A DNA stretch of 64,000 bases from Chlamydomonas sphaeroides. Taxonomy: Eukaryota > Chlorophyta > Chlorophyceae > Chlamydomonadales > Chlamydomonadaceae. The stretch's first letter is position 1. Each line of letters begins with the position of its first letter. The stretch is from contig BDDC01000192.1 in NCBI GenBank assembly GCA_001662425.1, positions 1 through 64,000 on the forward strand, given 5' to 3'. The notes below the pieces were generated by a model. It was not told where the DNA came from. It saw only the letters and a program-made list of their open reading frames with translations, and made no database searches. A program made the translations under genes and the position numbers. This document shows positions 55,939 to 64,000 of this stretch, in pieces.

Positions 55939-58900
55939 ATGGCGGACGACTCCTTTGACGACGGCAGTGGCGCCGACGCAGAGGTGCGGCAGGCCGCGAC
56001 ATGACAGGTGCCCGCCAGCTGCTGGACCATCGGCTGGACACGGACCGTTTCCCGCCCTTGCTTGTGCGCGCCCATTGCCGCCTCTAGCTCCCCCGTGCTG
56101 CAGCCCCAGCGCGTGGCCGGCTTGCTGCCATCTCCGAGACTCACGAGACACAGACACCGCTCCCACGCCGCACGCGACGAGACCCCGTCCCATCCGCCGC
56201 CGCTCGGTCGCGTTTCCGGACCTCCCCAGTGTCCAGGCGCCAGTCGACTCCACACCTTCCGCTCATCCACCTCCCATCGTCCCCGCACACCCACGTCCCC
56301 ACGCCATCCACTGCCTCACCCTGCATCCCCGCCAACAACCCTTCACCAGGTGGCTATGCTGCGCGAGCAGATCGCCATGCTGAGCCAGCAGTTCTTCTCC
56401 GACCGCAAAAGCTGGATGGCAGAGCGCAAGCAGCTGCAGGAAGCGGCCGCCGCCGCCGCAGCAGCAGCAGCGGCGGCGGCGCCGATGGCGCTCAGCAGCG
56501 CGGGCTCGGCGGCGGCGCCGCCAACGCCCGGCCGCCACGGCAGCTCAGGGCTGGGTGCCTTGAGCGAGGCGGGCAGCGGCAGCGACGCAGGGCTGTCGGA
56601 CACCTGCTCACTCAGCGCGGCGTCGTTGGCGGGCGGCGGCGGCGGCGGTGGCGGTGGCTCAGGTGAGGAGTGGGCGGTGTGGGCGGGGGCCGGGGCAGGC
56701 ATGAGCAAGGGTGGCCGCGCCGGGCCGAGCTGCCGGGGGATGCGGACGGAGCGTGACGTGTGCAACTGTGGGGCGGACCGGCGCTGCTTTGCACCTGGGG
56801 GGACGGAGCCCCCGCCGCCGCGCCCTCCGACACCCGGGCCCCCGCCTCCCGCCGCAACGCAGCGCCCGACCTCCGCCCCTCGTGTCCTGCCCTCCACCCC
56901 AACCCCAACCCCTACCCCGCACAGGCGCCGTCCACCACGCCCGCGCGCCCTCCTCGTCCTGCCTGTCGTCGGCCTCGGCCTCGGGATGCGTTGCTGCGCC
57001 GTCGGCCGCCGGCTCCACAGCCGAGCTGGCGGCGGCGCTGGCCGAGGCGCAGCGGCTGCTGCAGGTGCGGCGCCTGGCGGCACGAATGCTGCTGTCGGGG
57101 AGGGCTGCCAGCGAGTCTGTGTCAGCGAGTTGGATGTCATGGAGTGGTGTCAGCCAGTCGTGTCTCTACGCGTGGTGCTGTGGGGTGGGCAGCTGAGCAG
57201 CGCGGGCTCCAATCACTTGGGGGGCATGCGGGGCTGTTAGGCTGCTGGGGCTGTGGGGCCCGCTACGGCAGCATGCGGGCACCGGGCTGGGCACCAGGCC
57301 GGACGGGCTGGGCACCAGGCCGAACGGGCTGGGCACCAGGCCGAACGGGCTGGGCACCAGGCCGAACGGGCTGGGCACCAGGCCGAACGGCCTCCTGGGG
57401 ACGTCCGCGCATTGCTGCTGCTGCTACTGCTGCTGCTGCTGCTGAGGATGAGGATGAGGTCATTGCTACTGCTGCTGGTCCCGGCCGCGCAGGCGAGCCG
57501 CCGCGAGCAGGAGTCGGCGGCAGTGCGCTGGGCCCTGGAGCGGGAGGCGCTGCAGCGCCAGGTGGGTCATGTGGGCGGGTGGGCGGGGGGATTGGGAGCC
57601 GTTGGTTGTAGGACGGGTCGTGAGAGGGAAGGGATGAGGTGGTGATGGGGTCCAGCAGGCAGGGGGTGCTGCAGCGCCAGGTGGGTCATGTGGCCGGCTG
57701 TATGTTGGGGCAGAGGGCAGGGCAGGGCAGGGCGGCATGGAGCGGGGCGGGTCGCGGCTTGTGCTTGGAGCGGTTGCGGGGTCGCGGGGGGGCAGGATGG
57801 GGGCTTGGTGGGGTCGCGGGAGGACAGGAAGGCCGCCGGTGAGGTCTCGGGAGCGCAATACGGGGGCCGGCTAGTCACGGGAGCCCAGCATGGGGGCCCG
57901 TCGACGTCACGGGAGCGCAGTACGGGGGCCGGCAATGTCGTGGGAGCGCAGTACGCAGGGCCCAGTGACGTCACAGGAGCGCAGTACGGGGGCCCGGCGA
58001 TGTCACGGGAGCGGAGTACGGGGGGCCCAGCGACGTCACGGTAGCGCAGCACGGGGGCCCGGCAATGTCACTGGAGCGGAGTACGGGGGGCCCAGCGACG
58101 TCACGGTAGCGCAGCACGGGGGTCCGGCAATGTCACTGGAGCGGAGTACGGGGGCAGCCGAGGTCATGGCTGCGCAGTACGGAGGGCGACCAGGTCAGGG
58201 GAGCCTTCAGCATGGGAGCGGTGCGAAGGCCCTAGGCGAGCTCGCCGCACAACCGGCCGCGTCACACACCCTATCCGCCCCACTGGCAGGTCCACGCCCT
58301 CATCAGCAGCAGCGGCGGCGCCGACCCACGGGCGGCGGCGCCCAGCGGCGGCGGCGGCGGCAGCGGCTCGGCGGAGGTCGAGGCCGAGGCGGCGGCGCTA
58401 GCGGAGCGAGTGGCGGAGCTTGAGGCCGAGGTTGAGGGGCTCGAGGTGAGTGGCGGCGCCCGGTGGTGCGTGTTGACGTGGGGGAGGAAGCGGCAGAGCG
58501 GCAACGAGAGTGGTGGGGGATAAAAGTGGTTCAGCGGCCGTGCGTCTTGCCGTGCGCCCTGCCCGCTCGGCTCTCACGACCGGGTACATCCCTCTCCTCG
58601 GCCCCTCCCCCCTGCGCATCTCAGGCCGAGCGCTGCAACCTGGAGCAGCAGCTGCAGGTCGCGACGGCCGAGGCCGCCCGCGCCTCGCGCGTCGCCGCCG
58701 CCGTCGCCGCCGCGGCCTCGGCCGGCGGCGCGCCGCCGCCGGCCTCCATCCCCTCCCCCTGCCACTCGCGCTCGGCCTCCGCCGCCTCCCCCTTCGGCAT
58801 CTCGCGCTCAGCGCTCGAAACCGCCGCCAGCCTCCACGCCGCCGCCAGCCTCTCGGCGGCCAGCCTCCACGCCGCCGCCAGCAGCACCGCCGCCGCCGCA

Positions 58901-61282
58901 AGACCCACCGCCGCAAGCCCCACCGCCGCCGAAGCCGGCGGCGGCGACCGGGCCAGCGGCGGCGGCGGCTTCGCGCTGACGTTGACGGACAGTGTGTCGG
59001 TGCCGGCGCTACTCGCGGCCAAGGCCGACCTAGAGCGTCAGCTGCGGGAGCTGCAGGAGCGGCAGGAGGGCTGTGTGGCGGTGCCTCGCGCCGAGTACGC
59101 AGAGCTGCTCAGCTTGCGGCGGCAGATGGTGGGTGCGATGGTCAGCGGGAGGGGAGGGGGATGGTCTTGGGGGCGACTGGCATGACGAAACGGAAGGGTC
59201 ATGGGTGGGCGTGCGTGGGTGCATTTGGAGCGCCGCAGCCGTCCGCAGCCCCTTGAAGTCCGGCCGGCTTGTCCCCGGTGCAGGCCTTTCTGGAGCGCGA
59301 GGTGCAGGACCTGCGCGAGGAGGCCGCGGAGGCGGCGCGGCAGCGCGAGGAGCAGCAGGCCGCGGAGGCCGACGCCGCGGCGGCGGCGGCGGCCGACGCC
59401 GAGGAGGACGAGCCGACGGTGACGCTGCCGGCGGCCGAGTACGCCGCGCTAACACGCGCCGCGGCGGAGGCGCGCGCGCGTTCGGCGTCGTCGGCATCGT
59501 TGGCGGCGACGGATGGCGGCGGCGGCGCCGTCACCGCCGCATCCGCCGATGGCGTGACGCTGGGTCAGGACGAGTACTTCCGGCTGCTGGCGGCGGTGGC
59601 GGAGCGGGATGCGCTGGCGGCGCAGGTCGCAAGCCAGCAAGTGGAGCTGTCGCAGGCCGCGGCGGCGGCGGCGCTGGCGAGCCTGTCGCCGTCAGGCAGC
59701 GGCGCCGCCGCGCGGTCCGGCGGCGGCGCCGGCTCGGACGGCGGCGCGGCGCGGTCCGACGGCGGCGCCGCCGCCGAGGCGGCGGAGCTGCGCGCCGAGG
59801 CGGCGGAGGCGCAGGCCGAGGTGATCGTGCTGCGGGAGCAGCTGGCGGCGGCGGTGGCGGCGGCGGTGGCGGAGGGCAACCGGCTTGGGTGCCGCGTGGA
59901 GGAGCTGGAGGAGGAGGTGGAGCGGCTACGGGGCGAGGTGCGTGTTGGTGCCAGGGCGGCGGCGGCGGGAGGCCGTGGGCAGGGGCCGCGGTGGCCACGG
60001 GGGCAGGCAGGCACGCACCTTCCTGCCGCTGCCGCTGCAGCGTGCATCATCGCCGCTCCCAGCCGCCGCTTGGCGCCCTCGTGGCCCTGCTGGACCTGCG
60101 CTGCCCGTGCCACACCGCCGACCCGTGCCGGCCGCCGCCGTGCCCTCGCCCCGCAGGTGACTGCCCTGTCGGCCGAGGCAGCCGCGTACCGCGCAGTGCT
60201 CGTGTCGGGCAAGCACAAGGTGAGCGGCTGCGGCCGGCGCCGGTGTGTGTGGGTACCGGCACCAGTGTCGCAACACCCACCACACGGCGTGGGTCCGGCG
60301 CCACAGCACGGCCGGCTGGCCGCCCCTGGTCGGCAGCACCCGCACAGCAGGGCATGGCCCCGGCACCGCAGCACGGGGCGCTGCTCCGCGCTGCTGGCCT
60401 CCCAACGCGCGCCCTCCTCCCCCGCGGCGGCGCCCGCAGGCGAGCGATCAGGCGCTGGAGGCGGCGGCGGCGGCGGAGCAGGGCCGCGCGGCGGCGGCGG
60501 CGGAGCTGGCGGTCGCGCGGCGGCAGCTGGCGGAGCTGGCCTCCCAGCTGGAGGTGGCGCGGCGGTGCGAGGCGGAGGCAGTGGCTGCCAGGTGCGTCGC
60601 TGAGGGTTGTGGGCTGAGGGCTGTAGGCTGAGGGCTGAGGGCTGTGGGCTAGGCCCCTATCTGTGTTTGGCAGTGGCTTTGCATTCGGTCCTCGTCCTGC
60701 CCCTCGACTCAAAACAGCCACGGCCGTGACCAAAACGCACGGCGCTTACACGCCCCGCTGCACCCACCTCCTCTCCCCCGCAGGGACGAGCTGCGCTGCG
60801 ACCTGGACACGGTCCGCGAAGCAGCCGTCCGAACAACCGCCGCGCTGGCGGACTGCGAGGGCCGCCTGGGCGCCGCCGAGGCGTCGGCCGCGGCCTGCCG
60901 CGAGGCCGAAGCGCGGCTGGCGGAGGAGCTGGCGTCGACGCGTCAGGAGCTGGCGGCCGGCCGCGAGCTGGAGTGCCTGTTCAAGACCAAACGCAGCTCC
61001 ACCAGCAACAAGCGCGGCACGCAGGGCCTGCCGGCGGAGTGGCTGTCGGCGGCGGCGGCGGCGGCGTCGGGAGGGTCGACGGCGGCGGCGGCGTCGCCGG
61101 CTGGCTCGGCGGGCGGCTCGCCGACGGCGGCGGCGGCGCGGGTGGCGTCGTGGGAGCTGCCGTGCAGCAGCGGCGGCGGCAGCGTGGCGTCGGTGTCGGC
61201 GGCGTCGGCGGGGCCGGGGGGCACGGACGCGCTGGCGGCGCTGGCGGAGGTGGCGGAGGAGGTCGAGGTGGAGGCGGCGTGA
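55939..61282 (+). CDS. Ala-rich coiled-coil protein of unknown function
   Basis: Ten exons (55939-55983, 56350-56662, 56925-57064, 57493-57561, 58290-58445, 58625-59128, 59284-59937, 60157-60219, 60440-60591, 60784-61282) give 864 residues. Coiled-coil segments alternate with Ala/Ser/Gly linkers: VAMLREQIAMLSQQFFSDRK (16-35), EVEAEAAALAERVAELEAEV, AFLEREVQDLREEAAEAARQ, RVEELEEEVERLRGE, ARRQLAELASQLEVARRCEA, and a last coil ending ELECLFKTKRSS. Three copies of a VxxPxxEYxxL motif occur: VAVPRAEYAELL near 393, VTLPAAEYAALT at 456 and VTLGQDEYFRLL at 500. There is no enzyme domain, signal peptide or membrane helix, so a cytosolic or cytoskeletal structural role is the default guess. Intron 4 holds a large minisatellite array, and the exon 4 end is duplicated 119 bp downstream. 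Further small exons in the long introns cannot be excluded. Confidence 0.8.
57284..57390. repeat. 21-bp minisatellite, five units
   Basis: Unit GGGCTGGGCACCAGGCCGAAC, repeated five times with one variant, in intron 3 of the coiled-coil gene. Confidence 0.95.
57545..57694 (+). repeat. Duplicated exon 4 end and donor in the coiled-coil gene
   Basis: GCTGCAGCGCCAG|GTGGGTCATGTGG occurs at the real border (GT at 57562) and again with GT at 57681, 119 bp downstream. Confidence 0.9.
57840..58190. repeat. Minisatellite array with higher-order structure
   Basis: About ten units of roughly 35-38 bp built on GTCACGGGAGCGCAGTACGG, GGGCCCGGC and GACGTCAC. Alternate units are most alike, giving a pair period of about 75 bp. 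Located in intron 4 of the coiled-coil gene. Confidence 0.9.
60601..60655. repeat. GGGCTGAGGGCTGTG simple repeat
   Basis: Short G-rich repeat in the intron after exon 9 of the coiled-coil gene. A few 7-15 bp units. Confidence 0.8.
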
Positions 61283-62264
61283 GGGTTGGGGATCCTGGGT
61301 GTGTGACTTGCCGGTGCAGGGCGGCGTTGGGTGCCTTGCGCTACGACGCCGACCGGTGATGCGTTAGTGCTGATGTGCTGACTAGTAAGACGACGTGCTG
61401 ACTAGTAAGACGGATGCTGTCTGCGCTTTGACAGAGCCCCTGGCTGTGAGCTGCTTGGCATGAGACTCGTGAAACGTGGTCGCGATGTGGGATGGCGATG
61501 CGGTGCTGCGTTTGTGTCGCGATCCTTGCTGCGATGCCGATCAAGACGTTGCTCGTGGCTGCTGCATAAAGACGTTGAGGACCAGCCTGCTCGGCGCGAG
61601 TCTGCTACTACCAGTTGATTGCTCAAGGGATGGGCCTACGCGGCACTGTGCGAGGCTGCGCATGTTGTTAGAGCTCCGGTGGTCGTTCGAAAGACCAGGT
61701 GTTGCGTCCGTTACCGGCGTGGCGCCTCGAGCCCAGCCTGTTCGTCACGGGCGCGTGTGGTTGCATGACCACAACGGGGCTGTTGCGCGCCCGCTGGGCT
61801 GCGAGGCAAGCGAGCCAGGCGTTGCAGCGCAGCGGCTTTGGGTGCCGAGCGTGGGGAGGGCGCGTGCGTGGGGCAGGTCGGGCGCTGCTCACTCCGCAAC
61901 ACGCGCTGCTCTCAGCGTGCTGCTCCCGCAGCTGGTTCGGTGGGGGAGGCAGGCAGGGCGCAGGAGGCAGAGCCTGCGGCCTGCAGCTCGCGTTGACGGG
62001 GTTGGCGGCGACGTTCCGTGCTGGTGGGTGGGGCCGTGGCCTCGCAGGTCGGCCGGGCTCTGTGTGGCTAGGGCCCGGGACCCATGGGTCCTCAACCCCG
62101 CGGCCGTGTGCAGCGCGCGTCGTGAGCTGCGGCGGGGGTCGTGTGCACGGCTGGGAAGGGCCAGGCGCCGCCGCTTGGGCGAAGGGCGCGCGCGGCGGCG
62201 CCGAAGGCAGCAGGCGGTCCAGGGGTTGTGCAGGAGCTTGCTTGGGGGAGTCCGCTGCTGGCCA

Positions 62265-62269
62265 TGTAA
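62265..62269 (+). terminator. Putative poly(A) signal TGTAA for the coiled-coil gene
   Basis: First clear TGTAA after the stop at 61282, about 980 bp downstream. Confidence 0.35.
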
Positions 62270-63559
62270 CTGATACGCTGGTGTGAGGTAGTTGCGGGCG
62301 CCGCACAGCCGGTCCGGGCGGCCCCGGCTGCTCCTGTGGCAGCTGTCTGCGGCTAGGGAAGTAGAGATGGCCAGAGCTGGGGCTGTGAGCCATGGGCTGC
62401 TGAGCGCTCTAGTGTTACCACGGTGGCTTCAAGTAATGAACCAGCGTGGCTGGCCTGTGTGGGCCTTGCAAGCGCAAGCCGCTGCCCTGCACCCCGCCAG
62501 CACGGCCACGCCAACGCGCGCTGCGCAATCCCGCACCCCAGCACCCAGGGTCACCCCAGGGTCGCCCTGCTCGCCGCTGCGCCGCCCGTCACCGACACGC
62601 GTGCGCCCCTGCAGGGCCCCGGGTGGCAACAACAACAACAGCAACAGCAATCGCGCCATGGGTTGTGGCGGTGAATCGCAAATGTCAAGGACTGCTCGTC
62701 CCTGTGGGCCGTGCCCGATTGGCGGCGAGCAGAGCCATGGGCCACCGCGTCCAGGGGGGCCCTGCTTGTTTACTATGCCGGCACCGCAGAGCCACCCAGC
62801 GCCAGACGTACATCCTGTGCTATGTCCCAGCTCTGCTCGCCAGGCGGCGCCTGCATTCTACGACCCCGGGGCCTGCTGGTCCCGGTGGGGGTCGGCGGGA
62901 CCTTTGCTACACGGCCAGTCCGGTGATCACAGCCACAATCGGCGACAATGCACGCCCGCGGCAAGTAGTCACACACACCGCACGCGTGCATAACGCGGCA
63001 CAAGGACTGCCCGGCTCGGCACCGCGGCAGCAACCCTGGGTCCACACCTCCCTGCGCGCCCCGCTGGCAGCCACAGCGCCGCCGAGGAGGTGCGCGCCCT
63101 CGCACTCGATTGCCCGGTGCGGGCGCTCTCGGCACTGGGCCCTGGCATGGGTGCCAGGCTGCCAGCCGGGAAGCGTCGCGTGCCACTTCAGTTGGCTTGC
63201 CTTGAATCCAATCATGGCGCGGGTGTTGCAGCACAATCCAATGCACGCCAGCACACTTGCTGCTCCCACACCTGCGCCCCGCACCCGCGCCACGCCGCTC
63301 GCTACACCGGTGGCCCACGGGGCCAGCCCGCCGCACCACCACGCCGCGGGCAGGCGCTGCCTTACCCGTTGCCCACTGCACTGCATCGCACTGTGCCTGC
63401 ATGCATGCATTGTGACCAACTGTGCACACACACACACACAGGGGATTGTGGCCCCTCGTTGCGCTTCCTTCCGTTCCGCAAGGGGTGTGTTGGAAGCGGC
63501 TCTGGTTGATGTGTGGGCATGCGCACAGGCAGAAGGCACCGCTGGAGTGTAACATATAT

Positions 63560-63603
<44 letters not shown>

Positions 63604-63618
63604 ACACACACACACACA
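63560..63618. repeat. (AC)n microsatellite
   Basis: About 20 AC dinucleotides, an ACC interruption at 63601-63603, then about seven more. A shorter CA run lies at 63424-63440. Confidence 0.97.
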
Positions 63619-64000
63619 GCGGCGCAAGCACCCCTGCGCACCGCGACGCACCGCCAAAGGCGCGTACCCGCGCCTCCACCGCTCAGCCCAAGCTTTGCGC
63701 ACGCAATGCAATCCAACCCATCCGCCGATCGCCCCCCGACCGGCGACGCCGCGGACAGGCGTCGTCAATAATCATGGCAATTCGATATCGTGTGCATGCG
63801 TTCGCGAAGCGCGCGCTACAGCCGCGCGCAGTGACGTCAACTCGTTCGGTCCGTGCATCGCAGGCACGCCGGCAATGGCTAATGAGAGTCAACCCCAGCG
63901 CCAGCCCCACCAGTAACACTACCACCACCACTACCACCACCAGGCCCGTGTGTAGCGGATTGACGATGAGAAGAAGGCCAGAGGCCCATGGAGGCTGTCC

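Larger units (their letters stand above)
61283..64000. other. No supportable gene
   Basis: 3' flank of the coiled-coil gene with a TGTAA at 62265, a short repeat (GTGCTGACTAGTAAGACG, twice at about 61374-61411) and CA repeats. No exon chain or recognisable domain was found on either strand. Confidence 0.4.

Noticed and set aside
57840..58190. Regularly spaced repeats resembling a CRISPR array
   Set aside because: The units are contiguous with no unique spacers and lie in an intron of a eukaryotic gene, so this is a minisatellite.
62773..63768. Long minus-strand frame with VCVCVC runs
   Set aside because: It is the translation of the (AC)n microsatellite. There is no domain and no splice support.
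63683..63940. Minus-strand frame beginning MVVVVVVVLLVGLALGLTLI, resembling a membrane helix
   Set aside because: The Val run comes from an ACC triplet repeat at about 63914-63943. What follows is not protein-like, and no second exon was found.

Overview
The window looks like nuclear DNA of a green alga (Chlorophyta, probably Chlamydomonadales/Volvocales or a close relative). It is GC-rich, its genes are cut into 3-16 short exons with GT-AG introns (a few probable GC-AG), several genes are followed by TGTAA, the favoured algal poly(A) signal, and one gene encodes a pherophorin-type extracellular protein. The species cannot be named from sequence alone. All gene models were spliced by eye. The coding phase closes exactly across every intron given, and the proteins of recognised families come out at their usual lengths.

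Layout: (1) 2296-9480 (+), two neighbouring genes for unrecognised proteins that both start with a dual-acylation signature (MGACQSKK and MGCAGSK). (2) 11192-16452 (+), nuclear actin-related protein ARP4. (3) 18216-25862 (-), a chloroplast Rieske oxygenase of the PAO/PTC52/TIC55 group with ten copies of an undescribed PEGLLSRED-like motif after the transit peptide. (4) 26161-29265 (+), a zinc-type medium-chain dehydrogenase. (5) 30666-33272 (-), a seven-helix RTA1-family membrane protein, a family best known from fungi. (6) 34807-39984 (-), PCID2/Thp1 of the TREX-2 mRNA export complex. (7) 40453-42739 (+), PITHD1. (8) 43519-46977 (+), a pherophorin domain joined through a proline-rich rod to a C-type lectin domain. 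(9) 48348-55328 (-), an organelle-targeted OPR/FASTK-like helical repeat protein. (10) 55939-61282 (+), an Ala-rich coiled-coil protein. The ends of the window and several intergenic stretches hold nothing I can support.

The genes share no pathway; this is ordinary eukaryotic gene order. Three pairs are head to head over short gaps (PAO-like/dehydrogenase 298 bp, PCID2/PITHD1 468 bp, OPR-like/coiled-coil 610 bp).

Two things stand out. One is the PEGLLSRED array fused to the Rieske oxygenase. The other is a recurrent class of tandem duplication, about 88-126 bp in offset, that spans splice junctions or stop codons in most of the genes and leaves decoy donors, acceptors and stop regions in introns and 3' flanks.
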